Below, in pieces: positions 44,492 to 54,100 of a stretch of 64,000 bases of DNA (position 1 is the first letter of the stretch; each line of letters opens with the position of its first letter). The translations under genes and the position numbers were made by a program. This DNA is from Cyclobacteriaceae bacterium YHN15 (GTDB taxonomy: Bacteria > Bacteroidota > Bacteroidia > Cytophagales > Cyclobacteriaceae): assembly GCA_003797895.1 (NCBI GenBank), contig RKQB01000011.1, forward strand, positions 1 to 64,000, written 5' to 3'. The notes under the pieces are model-generated. The model had not been told where the DNA came from, did not search any database, and saw only the letters and a list, made by a program, of their open reading frames with translations.

Positions 44492-45208
44492 ATGCAGCTT
44501 TTCTTCCACGAAAACACCCATCACAATTCCATTCATTTGACACCTGAAGAGTCCAGACATTTGATAAAAGTGTTGAGAAAAACCAAGGGTGATAAAGTGA
44601 ATTTTACCGATGGGAAGGGTTGTTTATATTCCTGTATCATCATTGATGACAATTCTAGAAAAGCAGTTTTGAAGATTGATGAAAGACATTATATTCCCGA
44701 TGATGACTATTACATCCATATTGCGATCTGTCCAACAAAAAATGCGGACAGAATGGAATGGATGGTTGAAAAAATCACTGAAATCGGAGTACATGAAATC
44801 ACTTTCATGCACTCCGAACATTCTGAAAGAAATCAAATAAAATTAGACAGGTTGGAAAAGAAAATAATAGCAGCCTGCAAACAAAGCCTCAAAACAAGAG
44901 TTCCTAAACTTAATCCGATCAGGCAGATGGACGAGTTTGTACAGGATAAAGCTTTTGATGAATATCAAAGGTTCATAGCTTATGTAGATAAGGAAAATGA
45001 CCGGCATTTATTTGAAAAAGCTGAGCCGGACAGGGCATATATCATATTGATAGGTCCGGAAGGAGACTTTTCTCAACATGAACTGGAGTTGGCTTTTGAC
45101 AATCATTTTTTACCATGCTCATTGGGGAAAAGCAGATTAAGGAGTGAAACCGCCGGTCTGGCAGCTGTTCACACCTTGCAGTTAATCAATAACTTGAAAC
45201 ATATATGA
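44492..45208 (+). CDS. rsmE: 16S rRNA (uracil-1498-N3)-methyltransferase
   Basis: 238 residues from ATG 44492; the in-frame TTG at 44441 would add residues not seen in the family. The N-terminal PUA-like domain (LTPEESRHLIKVLRKTKGDKV) precedes a SPOUT methyltransferase domain with ICPTKNADRMEWMVEKITEIGV, then ILIGPEGDFSQHEL (knot and SAM site) and SLGKSRLRSETAGLAAVHTL, all typical of RsmE. It methylates U1498 in the 30S decoding centre. Its stop overlaps the next gene's start by four bases. Confidence 0.96.
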   Translation: MQLFFHENTHHNSIHLTPEESRHLIKVLRKTKGDKVNFTDGKGCLYSCIIIDDNSRKAVLKIDERHYIPDDDYYIHIAICPTKNADRMEWMVEKITEIGVHEITFMHSEHSERNQIKLDRLEKKIIAACKQSLKTRVPKLNPIRQMDEFVQDKAFDEYQRFIAYVDKENDRHLFEKAEPDRAYIILIGPEGDFSQHELELAFDNHFLPCSLGKSRLRSETAGLAAVHTLQLINNLKHI

Positions 45209-45696
45209 AACAGTTAATCTTTATTTTTGGGGTATTCTTATTTCTTATTTCCTGCAATCAACCCCATGAAGAAAAGTCTTCTAAAGTGGGACTTGATGGT
45301 TGGCTGGAAGGTACATCTGAGGAAAAATTTGAAGAAGTGGCCCATCAATTGGGAGGTTTTAGCAAAACTATGGTAGAAGTGGGATATAGGTATTCTGAAC
45401 TCTATTGGGCAGGAATAGATGAAAACTGGGGATATGCTGACCATCAAATTGAACATATAATCGAAGCTATGGAAGATGGACTAAAGCGAAGACCAGTAAG
45501 GGTTGAATCTGCTAAAGATTTCATGGAAGAAACTCTTCCCTACATGGAAGAACTTCTTGAAAAGAAGGATAAGGAGGAATTCTTAAAAGGATTCCAGGTA
45601 TTTACCTCAGCTTGCAATGCCTGTCATGCCAAAGAAGGTGAATCGGCTATAATGATCCAAATTCCTCTCAACAGGACTTCTCCGGTTCGTTTTTAG
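45205..45696 (+). CDS. Lipoprotein with a CxxCH haem-binding motif
   Basis: 163 residues. Lipobox FLFLISC gives Cys17. Most of the rest is helical and ends with TSACNACHAKEGE, where Cys137, Cys140 and His141 make one class I haem c attachment site; Met150 or another Met could be the sixth ligand. The preceding helical region (residues 35-125) has no family I recognise. A small periplasmic cytochrome c-like electron carrier or sensor is likely. The start is coupled to rsmE by ATGA, which is an unexpected partner. Confidence 0.75.
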   Translation: MKQLIFIFGVFLFLISCNQPHEEKSSKVGLDGWLEGTSEEKFEEVAHQLGGFSKTMVEVGYRYSELYWAGIDENWGYADHQIEHIIEAMEDGLKRRPVRVESAKDFMEETLPYMEELLEKKDKEEFLKGFQVFTSACNACHAKEGESAIMIQIPLNRTSPVRF

Positions 45697-45795
45697 TTTT
45701 ATCCACCTTAAAATAAATTAAATACTTTTAGGCCTATATCACGAAAAAATAAATTTCTTGATGTGTCTGGGTTAAAATAACTGTATAAATAGCAG

Positions 45796-46941
45796 ATGAA
45801 TACGCAACAAAAAATCTTTGCTAAAGAAGAAATAAATAAAAAGGAGGAAAAGGGGTTGACTATATTTCTTTATACCGATGAAGATGATCATAGACCTGTT
45901 TATCTCTCAGGTAACTTTAATCAATGGGCGACCCAAGACAGAAGGTTTATGCTTCATAAAATCGATGAAGGCAAATATTCTTTTACTTTTCCCAAGGATT
46001 TTGAATTCCGGGAAAAATTGGCCTATAAATTCACCAAAGGGGACTGGTCCGAGGTTGAAATTGATAGATATGGAAATAAAACCGCAAACAGACATTGCGA
46101 AAAAACTTCCGGGATTCAGGAAGAACACGTTCCAAGATGGAGGAAAAACTGGTTACCGTATAGACCTAGTCAACTACCCCAGGTTCATCTGATTTCAGAG
46201 GAGTTTGAAATTCCCCAATTGAATAAAAAAAGAAAAATATGGGCACTTCTGCCCCATGATTATTATACCTCTACCGAATCATATCCTGTACTTTACCTCC
46301 AGGATGCCCAAAACCTTTTCAATGAAAATGCCCCCTTTGGAAATTGGCAAATTGACAAAAAACTCGCCGTTATGTCAGATTATGGTATAGGAAAAATCAT
46401 CATTATTGCCATTGAACATGCTGAAAAGGAAAGGTTAATTGAATATAATGTAGGAAGAACCATCCTAGGTGAAGGTCAGGGGAAAAAATATATTCGATTT
46501 ATTGCCGATACACTAAAACCATTTATTGATAAAAATTTCAGGACAAAATCTGAAAGGGAATTTACCGGTATAGGAGGAAGTTCCATGGGAGGTTTGGTCA
46601 GCATTTTCAGTGGTTTGATGTATCCTGAAGTCTATGGCAAACTCATGATCTTTTCCCCTTCCTTATGGGTAATTCCTAAAATCAAATTTTCTTTCCTTGA
46701 TCTGTTTGAACCTGCTGAAACCAAAATATACCTTTATGCGGGGGGGGATGAAAGTGAGACCATGATCAAGCATGTAAAAAAATTCAAAAAAAGGCTTTTA
46801 AAGAGGGAGAAAGGGAAAGAAAACATGAAGGTCAACCTCAGTATCAATATGGATGGCAAACACAGTGAAACTTATTGGAGTGATGAATTTCCCAAAGCAA
46901 TTGAATGGCTTTTCTTCAGCGATCGGGAAGGAACCATCTAA
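45796..46941 (+). CDS. Cytoplasmic esterase with an N-terminal CBM48-like domain
   Basis: 381 residues with no signal peptide. Residues about 20-100 resemble a glycogen-binding (CBM48/AMPK-beta-like) domain (VYLSGNFNQWATQDRRFML, YSFTFPKD, YKFTKG). Residues 125-375 are an esterase D/putative-esterase domain: YPVLYLQDAQNLFN, and GIGGSSMGGLVSIFSG, with nucleophile Ser263. A late His is visible (DGKHSETYW), probably the catalytic one. Similar proteins include enterochelin esterase-like and acyl-glycan esterases. The substrate is unknown; a glycan- or siderophore-linked ester is possible. It is monocistronic, ending in a terminator shared with ahcY. Confidence 0.85.
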   Translation: MNTQQKIFAKEEINKKEEKGLTIFLYTDEDDHRPVYLSGNFNQWATQDRRFMLHKIDEGKYSFTFPKDFEFREKLAYKFTKGDWSEVEIDRYGNKTANRHCEKTSGIQEEHVPRWRKNWLPYRPSQLPQVHLISEEFEIPQLNKKRKIWALLPHDYYTSTESYPVLYLQDAQNLFNENAPFGNWQIDKKLAVMSDYGIGKIIIIAIEHAEKERLIEYNVGRTILGEGQGKKYIRFIADTLKPFIDKNFRTKSEREFTGIGGSSMGGLVSIFSGLMYPEVYGKLMIFSPSLWVIPKIKFSFLDLFEPAETKIYLYAGGDESETMIKHVKKFKKRLLKREKGKENMKVNLSINMDGKHSETYWSDEFPKAIEWLFFSDREGTI

Positions 46942-46960
46942 TCAATTGAAAAGTCTGAAA

Positions 46961-47004
46961 AAAGAAAAGGGCTGTTTTAACAAATAAAACAGTCCTTTTC
47001 TTTT
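46961..47004. terminator. Bidirectional terminator between the esterase and ahcY
   Basis: AAAAGGGCTGTTTT (46965-46978) pairs with AAAACAGTCCTTTT (46986-46999), one G-T pair; followed by CTTTT on plus and TTTTCTTT on minus. Confidence 0.85.
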
Positions 47005-47017
47005 GAATAAAATTTGA

Positions 47018-48337
47018 TCAATACCTATAATACTCAGGTTTATACGGCCCCTCTACCGTTACACCTATATATTCAGCCTGATCAGGAGTTAGGGTATCGA
47101 GTTGAACCCCCAATTTTGCCAAATGCAATGCCGCTACTTTTTCATCCAGATGTTTTGGAAGAACATAAACTCCAGGTTCGTAATTTTCTGAATTTGTCCA
47201 CAATTCCAACTGAGCCAATGTCTGGTTTGTGAAAGAGTTAGACATTACGAAGGAGGGATGACCAGTGGCACAACCCAGATTGACCAATCTACCTTCTGCC
47301 AATAAAATAACATCTTTCCCATCAATATTATAGAGATCAACCTGTGGCTTGATGACATCTTTGGTATGGCCGTAATTCTTATTTAACCAAGCCATGTCAA
47401 TTTCATTGTCGAAGTGTCCGATATTACAAACGATGGTTTTATCTTTCATTGCACGGAAATGAACTTCAGAAACAATGTCCTTATTTCCGGTAGCAGTGAC
47501 TACAATGTCTGCTTCTTTTACGGCATCCACCATTTTCTTCACTGCAAATCCATCCATGGCAGCCTGAAGTGCACATATTGGGTCTATTTCGGTTACAATT
47601 ACCCTGGCTCCAGCTCCTCTTAAAGAGGCTGCGGATCCCTTACCCACATCACCATAACCTGCCACAACAGCAACTTTCCCTGCCATCATCACATCCGTGG
47701 CCCTTCTTATAGCATCCACCAATGATTCTTTACAACCATATTTATTGTCAAATTTTGACTTGGTAACAGAATCATTCACGTTTATGGCAGGCATTGGCAA
47801 AGTGCCTTTTTTCATTCTTTCGTATAATCTATGAACACCAGTTGTAGTTTCTTCTGAAAGACCTTTGATACCGGCTACTAATTCAGGATAATTATCTAAA
47901 ACCATGTTGGTAAGGTCACCACCATCGTCCAGAATCATATTCAAAGGATTTCTTTCCGGTCCAAAAAAAAGTGTTTGCTCAATACACCAATCAAACTCTT
48001 CCGCGGTCATACCTTTCCAGGCATAAACGGATATTCCAGCAGCAGCAATCGCTGCAGCAGCATGGTCCTGAGTTGAGAAAATATTACAGGATGACCAGGT
48101 TACTTCAGCTCCCAAAGCAATCAATGTTTCAATCAATACTGCTGTTTGGATAGTCATGTGAAGACAGCCTGCAATTCTTGAGCCCTTGAGCGGTTGAGAA
48201 GGCCCAAATTCCTCCCTTAGGGCCATCAAACCTGGCATTTCAGCCTCTGCTAATGTGATTTCTTTTCTTCCCCACTCAGCCAGGGAAATGTCTTTCACCT
48301 TGTACTTGATGAATTTGTCGGATTTGATTTCAGACAT
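47018..48337 (-). CDS. ahcY: Adenosylhomocysteinase
   Basis: 439 residues from ATG 48337; a GTG at 48397 would add 20 atypical residues. It splits S-adenosylhomocysteine to adenosine and homocysteine with bound [23 protein letters not shown] and [18 protein letters not shown] at the start, [19 protein letters not shown] (catalytic Lys and Asp), the NAD site [23 protein letters not shown], and the C-terminal YKPEYYRY are all conserved. It drains the methylation product of many methyltransferases, including RsmE nearby. Monocistronic. Confidence 0.98.
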   Translation of the reverse strand: MSEIKSDKFIKYKVKDISLAEWGRKEITLAEAEMPGLMALREEFGPSQPLKGSRIAGCLHMTIQTAVLIETLIALGAEVTWSSCNIFSTQDHAAAAIAAAGISVYAWKGMTAEEFDWCIEQTLFFGPERNPLNMILDDGGDLTNMVLDNYPELVAGIKGLSEETTTGVHRLYERMKKGTLPMPAINVNDSVTKSKFDNKYGCKESLVDAIRRATDVMMAGKVAVVAGYGDVGKGSAASLRGAGARVIVTEIDPICALQAAMDGFAVKKMVDAVKEADIVVTATGNKDIVSEVHFRAMKDKTIVCNIGHFDNEIDMAWLNKNYGHTKDVIKPQVDLYNIDGKDVILLAEGRLVNLGCATGHPSFVMSNSFTNQTLAQLELWTNSENYEPGVYVLPKHLDEKVAALHLAKLGVQLDTLTPDQAEYIGVTVEGPYKPEYYRY

Positions 48338-48414
48338 AGTTATTTTATTAATAAATTGATTTTCAATATGAATTACAAATTTAGCGCATTTATGCACAAA
48401 ATAAAATTCGGGAT

Positions 48415-49173
48415 TTAGAACAAGTATTTAACCTCCTTATGGCCATAATAGTTAAGACTACCTTCTGTTTTTTCAATAATCAACTTGCCTTCTTTATTGA
48501 TTCCCTTGATTTTTCCAATAAAAACTTCCCCATCATCATAAGAACTCCATTGCTCCAATTTGTAAAGCCTTTCAAGATAAAATTTTCTTAATTCACTTTT
48601 ATCTCCATTTTTAAGTTTGATATAGTACTTTTCAATTTTCGATATTATCAATTTTAGTATTTCCCACCTATCCCATTCCATCCCGGTCAATGAGAAAAAA
48701 GAGCTGGCCTTCGGCAATTCCCTCATATCCTGATTGATATTCAATCCAATCCCAATAATACTAAATTCAATTCCTCTTTGATTGACAAGATTTTCTATCA
48801 ATATTCCACCCAGCTTCCCTTTCTCCTCATGAAATAAATCATTGGGCCATTTGATTTTAATCCCGTGCAAATAATCAGAAAGCACTTCCGAAACTGCCAG
48901 AGATATAATTATATTCAACTCAAACTGTTCTGAGGTATCCAAAAAATAAGGCTGCAGAACAAGTGAAAAAGTAAGGTTCTTCCTAGGTTCAGACCACCAC
49001 CTATTTCCCCTTTGCCCCCTGCCTCTTATTTGGGAATCTGTGATCACAATACTGCCTTCGGTGATTTCCTTTGACCTGATTTTTTCCAAAGCCACATCAT
49101 TGGTAGAATGACACTCTGTCAGGAAATGAATATCTTTTCCAAGAAAAAGCGTATTGGCAAGGATTTTATACAT
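48415..49173 (-). CDS. birA: Biotin-[acetyl-CoA-carboxylase] ligase (catalytic domain only)
   Basis: 252 residues from ATG 49173; TTG 49200 is less likely. [13 protein letters not shown], the [13 protein letters not shown] biotinyl-AMP loop, [18 protein letters not shown] and GIGLNINQD are the biotin-protein ligase core, followed by a C-terminal SH3-like domain ([18 protein letters not shown]). There is no N-terminal helix-turn-helix as in E. coli BirA, so this is a pure ligase and cannot repress biotin genes. It is divergent from rsfS, with 92 bases between the starts. Confidence 0.95.
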   Translation of the reverse strand: MYKILANTLFLGKDIHFLTECHSTNDVALEKIRSKEITEGSIVITDSQIRGRGQRGNRWWSEPRKNLTFSLVLQPYFLDTSEQFELNIIISLAVSEVLSDYLHGIKIKWPNDLFHEEKGKLGGILIENLVNQRGIEFSIIGIGLNINQDMRELPKASSFFSLTGMEWDRWEILKLIISKIEKYYIKLKNGDKSELRKFYLERLYKLEQWSSYDDGEVFIGKIKGINKEGKLIIEKTEGSLNYYGHKEVKYLF

Positions 49174-49265
49174 TCTTTTATTAGTTAATTTGTGAGGCAA
49201 TAAAGATATTTAAACCTTATTTGTCCCATGAGATCATTTAAGTAGCAAAATTAGAATAATAAAGC

Positions 49266-49616
49266 ATGACAGCAGAAGAGCTGAGTAAAGTTATTATAAA
49301 AGGTATGGAAGAAAAAAAAGCTTCCAATATTGTTTTAATGGATCTGAGAGGAGTAAAAAATGCTTTTACAGATTTTTTTGTTATCTGTTCCGGTAGTTCA
49401 GATACGCAAATCGAAGCCATTTCTGATTCCATAGAAGAGGAAGTCATCAAATCCAATAAAGAAAGACCCTTCAGAAGTGAGGGTAAAAACAACAAACAAT
49501 GGATTCTCATGGATTATGTGGATGTAGTTGCACATGTATTCCTAAAAGACAAAAGAGCATTTTATGGTCTCGAAGACCTATGGGGAGATGCTAAAATTAC
49601 CAGGATTGAGTCATAA
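49266..49616 (+). CDS. rsfS: Ribosome silencing factor RsfS
   Basis: 116 residues, the usual size. VLMDLRGVKNAFTDFFVICSGSSDTQIEAISDSI and WILMDYVDVVAHVFLKDKRAFYGLEDLWGDA are the RsfS/Iojap signature. It binds ribosomal protein L14 on the 50S subunit and blocks joining when nutrients are low. It is followed after 64 bases by ftsH, a pairing common in Bacteroidetes; they are probably cotranscribed. Confidence 0.96.
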   Translation: MTAEELSKVIIKGMEEKKASNIVLMDLRGVKNAFTDFFVICSGSSDTQIEAISDSIEEEVIKSNKERPFRSEGKNNKQWILMDYVDVVAHVFLKDKRAFYGLEDLWGDAKITRIES

Positions 49617-49680
49617 TTAACTTTGAACTTTCGGGAGATAAAAACGTTTTACAAAGAGTCTAAGACATATAACATAAAGA

Positions 49681-51720
49681 ATGAGCGAGAACAATAAAAA
49701 TAAAAATTTCATACCTAAAACGCCTCCAAAGCAGAGTTTTCAACTATGGTTGATTATTACTGCGGTTATTGTTTTGGTAGGGGTTACCTGGTTCAATCAA
49801 AGAAACACGGTAATCGATATCACTTTAAAGAAGTTTGAGGATATGTATTTGGCCAATGATGTGGCCAAAGTTGTAGTTATTTACAACCAAAATTTGGTGG
49901 AGGTCAGCCTTAAACCGGAAGCTTTACAGAATACAAGATATAAGGAAGAACTGGAGTCCAACAGTCCTTTCTTTACCCCTGGAGGTCCACACTATCAGGT
50001 AAAAATTGCCTCAGTAGATAAGTTTATTGAAAATTTCCAGGCTTTGGAGAGTAACAAACCGGATTCGGAAAAAATAGGATATACTGCCAAAACCCAGGAA
50101 AGTTGGACCAATTGGTTTTCCAGTTTTGGCTTCCTGATCATTCTGTTCCTTTTCTTCTGGATTATGATGAGAAGAATGGCGGGTCCTAGCGGACCTGGAG
50201 GTCAGATCTTCAATGTTGGGAAATCCAGGGCACAGCTGTTTGACGCCGAAAACAAAGTCAAAATCACTTTTGATAATGTAGCCGGATTGGATGAAGCTAA
50301 GGAAGAAATACAGGAAATAGTTGAATTCCTCAAAAACCCAGGAAAATTCACAAAATTGGGCGGGAAAATTCCAAAGGGTGCCTTATTGGTAGGTCCTCCG
50401 GGAACAGGTAAAACCTTACTTGCCAAAGCAGTGGCAGGAGAGGCCGGAGTACCCTTCTACACTCTTTCCGGATCTGACTTCGTGGAAATGTTTGTCGGTG
50501 TCGGAGCTGCAAGGGTTCGAGATTTATTCAAGCAGGCAAAAGAAAAAGCTCCTTGTATCATTTTCATAGATGAGATTGATGCTATCGGTAGATCAAGAGG
50601 AAAAGGTCAAATGCCAGGATCCAATGATGAAAGGGAAAATACCTTAAACTCACTGTTGGTCGAAATGGATGGCTTTGGCACTGATTCAGGTGTTATTGTA
50701 CTTGCAGCAACCAATAGACCGGATGTTTTGGATCAAGCATTATTGAGACCAGGCCGATTTGACAGACAAATCAGTATTGATAAACCTGATATCGTCGGCA
50801 GAGAAGCAATATTCAAAGTCCATCTTAAACCTATTAAAACAGGAGAAGATGTTGATGCCAAAAAGTTGTCTGCCCAAACTCCAGGTTTTGCTGGTGCCGA
50901 AATTGCCAATGTATGTAATGAAGCTGCATTGATAGCGGCAAGAAAAAATAAAAATGCCGTCGATATGCAGGATTTCCAAGATGCTATTGATAGGGTTATC
51001 GGAGGATTGGAAAAGAAAAATAAAATCATTTCTCCTGAAGAGAAAAAAATTGTCGCCTATCATGAGGCCGGACACGCTGTAGCAGGATGGTTTTTGGAAC
51101 ATGCTGATCCTTTGGTTAAAGTTAGTATTGTCCCAAGAGGCGTTGCCGCTTTAGGATATGCGCAATATCTGCCAAAAGAGCAGTTCTTATACCAGACCGA
51201 GCAACTTCTTGATGAAATGTGTATGACTTTAGGTGGAAGAGCTGCTGAAGAAATTGTGTTTGAAAAAATTTCCACAGGAGCGCTAAGTGATTTGGAAAGA
51301 GTAACCAAAGTAGCTTATTCCATGGTATCTATATACGGAATGAATGATAAGATCGGGAATGTTTCTTTCTATGACAGTAAGGCAAGCGATTACAAAATGA
51401 CCAAACCTTATTCTGAAACTACAGCAGAAACAATTGATGAGGAGGTAAGAAAAATAATTGCTGCCGCATACCAAAGAACCAAAGATCTGCTAAATACCAA
51501 AAGAAAAGAATTGGAAATCTTGGCAAAAGAGTTGCTTGAAAAAGAAATCCTCTTTCAGTCAGATTTGGAAAAGTTAATTGGAAAAAGACCTTTCGCCAAA
51601 GAAACCACCTATGAGGCTTTTACAAAAAAAGTAGATAGTAAAGAAAAAACAGAAAAAGTAGAAGAAAACGAAGAAACTTCGAAAGAAGTAACACCGGAAG
51701 TTGAGGAAAGTAAAGGCTAA
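49681..51720 (+). CDS. ftsH: ATP-dependent zinc metalloprotease FtsH
   Basis: 679 residues. Two membrane helices (about 20-38 and 147-163) frame the periplasmic domain. The AAA+ module has GPPGTGKT (238-245), DEID (297-300), NRPD and the second region of homology RPGRFDRQI. The M41 protease has HEAGH (461-465). The third zinc ligand is in the later [19 protein letters not shown] region. The acidic Lys/Glu-rich tail (about 645-679) is a common Bacteroidetes extension. It degrades misfolded or regulated membrane and cytoplasmic proteins as a hexamer. TAACTTTG at 49618-49625 might serve as an extra promoter. A terminator follows. Confidence 0.98.
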   Translation: MSENNKNKNFIPKTPPKQSFQLWLIITAVIVLVGVTWFNQRNTVIDITLKKFEDMYLANDVAKVVVIYNQNLVEVSLKPEALQNTRYKEELESNSPFFTPGGPHYQVKIASVDKFIENFQALESNKPDSEKIGYTAKTQESWTNWFSSFGFLIILFLFFWIMMRRMAGPSGPGGQIFNVGKSRAQLFDAENKVKITFDNVAGLDEAKEEIQEIVEFLKNPGKFTKLGGKIPKGALLVGPPGTGKTLLAKAVAGEAGVPFYTLSGSDFVEMFVGVGAARVRDLFKQAKEKAPCIIFIDEIDAIGRSRGKGQMPGSNDERENTLNSLLVEMDGFGTDSGVIVLAATNRPDVLDQALLRPGRFDRQISIDKPDIVGREAIFKVHLKPIKTGEDVDAKKLSAQTPGFAGAEIANVCNEAALIAARKNKNAVDMQDFQDAIDRVIGGLEKKNKIISPEEKKIVAYHEAGHAVAGWFLEHADPLVKVSIVPRGVAALGYAQYLPKEQFLYQTEQLLDEMCMTLGGRAAEEIVFEKISTGALSDLERVTKVAYSMVSIYGMNDKIGNVSFYDSKASDYKMTKPYSETTAETIDEEVRKIIAAAYQRTKDLLNTKRKELEILAKELLEKEILFQSDLEKLIGKRPFAKETTYEAFTKKVDSKEKTEKVEENEETSKEVTPEVEESKG

Positions 51721-51750
51721 CAACTTTATACCTCAATTTCAAAGAATTTA

Positions 51751-51780
51751 AAAAGCCTCCTTGATTTGGGAGGCTTTTTT
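51751..51780 (+). terminator. Rho-independent terminator of ftsH
   Basis: AAAAGCCTCC (51751-51760), 8-base loop, GGAGGCTTTT (51769-51778), T run. Confidence 0.92.
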
Positions 51781-51826
51781 ATGATTTGACTGTATTTTTT
51801 ATCTTTGGAAGATTTACCTTGTGCCT

Positions 51827-52588
51827 ATGAAAATTTCGCTAAATGAAAAGAAAATATTTTTTGCCTCAGATTTTCACCTGGGGGCCCCCAACGAAAAAAG
51901 CAGTAAAGTAAGAGAAGAAAAAATTATCAAATGGCTGGAGGAGATTGAAGGAGAGGCAAAGGCGATATTTCTTGTTGGGGATATTTTTGACTTTTGGTTT
52001 GAATATGAAAAAGTAATCCCTAAAGGCTTCATTCATTTTCTTGGGAAAATTGCCGAATTACGAAGAAAAAATATTCCAATTTTTTTCTTTACAGGGAATC
52101 ATGACTTATGGATGGATGATTATTTCACCAAAGAGCTGAATATTCCAGTTTATCATCACCCTATAGAACTGACCATTGAAAACAAAAAAATCCTTGTCGG
52201 TCATGGGGATGGATTGGGACCGGGTGATCGGCAATATAAAATATTGAAAAAAATCTTTACCAACCCTTTATGCCAATGGCTTTTCAAATGGCTCCATCCT
52301 GATATTGGAATGAGACTTGCCCACAAGTGGTCACTCAAAAGCCGCATTACCAATTTGAAAAAGAAAGAACATGAATTCAAAGGCGATAATGAATGGCTTT
52401 GGGCATATTGTCAGCAGGTCGAAAAAAACACACATTTTGACTATTATGTTTTTGGACATAGACATTTGCCTTTGGATTTACCTGTAGGAAAAAATTCAAG
52501 GTATTATAATCTTGGGGAGTGGGTCAATCAATATACCTATGGTGTTTTTGACGGTGAAAAATTCGAAATAAAAACTTTTGGATCATGA
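51827..52588 (+). CDS. lpxH: UDP-2,3-diacylglucosamine diphosphatase-like phosphoesterase (LpxH type)
   Basis: 253 residues from ATG 51827 (GTG 51821 adds two). Calcineurin-like metal motifs in order: ASDFHLG, VGDIFDFWFE, GNHDLWM, LVGHGDGLGPGD and FGHRHLP. The lid helices are LxxGxxDxxY-like. LpxH removes UMP from UDP-2,3-diacylglucosamine to give lipid X, a step of lipid A synthesis. GHGDGLGPGD and the insert PLCQWLFKWLHPDIGMRLAHKWS are typical of Bacteroidetes LpxH-type proteins. Its stop overlaps the start of the next gene by four bases. Confidence 0.9.
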   Translation: MKISLNEKKIFFASDFHLGAPNEKSSKVREEKIIKWLEEIEGEAKAIFLVGDIFDFWFEYEKVIPKGFIHFLGKIAELRRKNIPIFFFTGNHDLWMDDYFTKELNIPVYHHPIELTIENKKILVGHGDGLGPGDRQYKILKKIFTNPLCQWLFKWLHPDIGMRLAHKWSLKSRITNLKKKEHEFKGDNEWLWAYCQQVEKNTHFDYYVFGHRHLPLDLPVGKNSRYYNLGEWVNQYTYGVFDGEKFEIKTFGS

Positions 52589-53409
52589 GAAAATTACCGG
52601 TCACCATGTTTCTTTTTCTTATGTTGACCTCATTAAGTGCACAAGGTGATTGGGAGTTACAGAGTACAATTCAGTTTCCCCGCTTAGGCCTCCTTTCATT
52701 GGATAACCAAGGCTTTATTTTCATTTCTGATTTGGAGGGAAATATTTACCAGTATAATAAAGAAGGGGTACAGGTCAATAATTTTTCTCCGCATAGGCAG
52801 GGGGCTCTCACACAATTAGAAGCTGCATGGACGGTAAATATCTTCACCTTTTCCACAGACCTTCAAGAATACAGGATTTTGGACAGATTTATCAACCCTG
52901 TGGCACAGAACAGAATTCCAATCGATAAAATCACCCTGGCGAAAGTTGCTACCCTTGGTAACAATAATATCATTTGGGTGTTTGATGAAGCGGATCTGTC
53001 CCTCAAACAGTTTGACTATAGAATAAGCGAAATACTTCAAAACCAACCTCTAAATTTGATTTTGGAAAGATCTTCTTTAGAAGTCAAAGATATCAGGGAA
53101 TATCAAAACCTGCTTTTCCTTTACATCAAAAGTGAAGGGGTTTACATTCTGGATAATCAGGGAAATTATATCAGAAATTTAAAGCTTAATCTTTCACAGA
53201 AATTGTCTTTCTGGAAAAACTATATGGTCTTTCAAGAAAATGATCAATTGGTTCTCCTTAATTTTCAGACCGGAAAAAGAGAGGAATTTGAGCTCCCTGA
53301 AAAGGAAATGCCAAAAAATGTCATGATCAATCAATACGCCATCTTCTTTTATGATGAAAACAAAGTGCTGATCTATTCCAAAGCCAATAGCCCATTAAAT
53401 AACTATTAA
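52585..53409 (+). CDS. Secreted beta-propeller-like protein of unknown function
   Basis: 274 residues. Signal peptide to about residue 19 (TSLSAQG). The rest is rich in short strands with repeated patterns (GLLSLDNQGFIFISDLEGNIYQYNKEG, GVYILDNQGNYIRNL, DENKVLIY), like blades of a small beta-propeller. I recognise no named family or catalytic residues. The start codon overlaps the LpxH-type gene (ATGA), so it is made with it; the pairing suggests an envelope role. A strong terminator follows. Confidence 0.75.
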   Translation: MRKLPVTMFLFLMLTSLSAQGDWELQSTIQFPRLGLLSLDNQGFIFISDLEGNIYQYNKEGVQVNNFSPHRQGALTQLEAAWTVNIFTFSTDLQEYRILDRFINPVAQNRIPIDKITLAKVATLGNNNIIWVFDEADLSLKQFDYRISEILQNQPLNLILERSSLEVKDIREYQNLLFLYIKSEGVYILDNQGNYIRNLKLNLSQKLSFWKNYMVFQENDQLVLLNFQTGKREEFELPEKEMPKNVMINQYAIFFYDENKVLIYSKANSPLNNY

Positions 53410-53411
53410 AA

Positions 53412-53447
53412 AAAGAGGCTGCCTTGTAAAAAAGGCAGCCTCTTTTT
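53412..53447. terminator. Bidirectional terminator between the propeller-like gene and the FKBP gene
   Basis: AAGAGGCTGCCTT pairs with AAGGCAGCCTCTT around GTAAAA; A run before and T run after on both strands. Confidence 0.92.
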
Positions 53448-53463
53448 TGGAGCAAAAACCGGA

Positions 53464-53892
53464 TTAAGCGATTTCTACCAAGGTAATATCAAAAATCAGA
53501 TCTTTTCCTGCTAATGGATGATTGGCATCCAAAATAATTTTTACTTCATCCACATGGGTTACCTTTACAGGAACTGGTTGTCCTGCCTGGTTTTGTAATG
53601 ACAATTCCATACCAATTTCCGGTTTGATATGAGGAGGAACTTGGTCTATTGGAATATCCAACATCATATCTTCCCTCTTCTCTCCATAAGCTTCCACACT
53701 CGGAATGGTAACACTTTTTTCTTCACCAATTTTCATTCCGTGAACCGCCGCATCAAAGCCCTTAATCATATTGCCATCACCTAAAGTAAACTGAAGGGGC
53801 TCTCTGTTCTCAGAACTATCAAATACAGTCCCATCTTCAAGTCTTCCGGTGTAATGAACTTTCACTGCATTTCCTTTGCTTGCTACTGACAT
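53464..53892 (-). CDS. FKBP-type peptidyl-prolyl cis-trans isomerase (SlyD-like)
   Basis: 142 residues, no signal peptide. VHYTGRLEDGTVFDSSENREPLQFTLGDGNMIKGFDAAVHGM is the FKBP core; MDIP/insert-in-flap region (residues 75-120, with PVPVKVTHVDEVKIILDANHPLAGKDL) is that of SlyD-type enzymes. The His-rich metal-binding tail of E. coli SlyD is absent. It should speed proline isomerisation and act as a cytoplasmic chaperone. A candidate promoter (CAAAGTTA, 53917-53924, TAACTTTG on its strand) lies 25 bases upstream. Confidence 0.94.
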   Translation of the reverse strand: MSVASKGNAVKVHYTGRLEDGTVFDSSENREPLQFTLGDGNMIKGFDAAVHGMKIGEEKSVTIPSVEAYGEKREDMMLDIPIDQVPPHIKPEIGMELSLQNQAGQPVPVKVTHVDEVKIILDANHPLAGKDLIFDITLVEIA

Positions 53893-53916
53893 AAATATAT
53901 TTTTTTGTTAAAGGTG

Positions 53917-53924
53917 CAAAGTTA
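53917..53924 (-). promoter_or_regulatory. Candidate -7 element of the FKBP gene
   Basis: On the minus strand TAACTTTG is an exact TAnnTTTG; no strong -33 partner is seen. Confidence 0.35.
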
Positions 53925-53951
53925 ACAATTTTATTTTCCTATTAAAAGACC

Positions 53952-54008
53952 GTCCGATTTCAGGTCAAACACTGTCCGATTCTGAAGTTAATATGTTCAT
54001 TTTTGAAC
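53952..54008. promoter_or_regulatory. Direct repeats and palindrome upstream of the two-component operon
   Basis: GTCCGATT occurs at 53952-53959 and 53974-53981, start to start 22 bases (two helical turns). A palindrome GTTCA-TTTT-TGAAC follows at 53995-54008. The region lies between the FKBP gene and the response-regulator gene, so it may bind the regulator encoded next to it. Confidence 0.35.
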
Positions 54009-54100
54009 AATTCCTTTCTTTTATTCTTGGGAATTGAGCAATGAATGCCTATTTTGCCTTATGGCATCATTTTGTCAATAGATAAGAAAAACTTACAACT

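Noticed and set aside
51821-51826. GTG start for the LpxH-type gene
   Set aside because: The ATG six bases later leads straight into the conserved start and is the commoner choice.
54060-54085. Possible sigma-54 promoter (TGGCA...) before the NtrC-type gene
   Set aside because: The -12 GC is not at the right distance (TGTC instead of TTGC), so the match fails.
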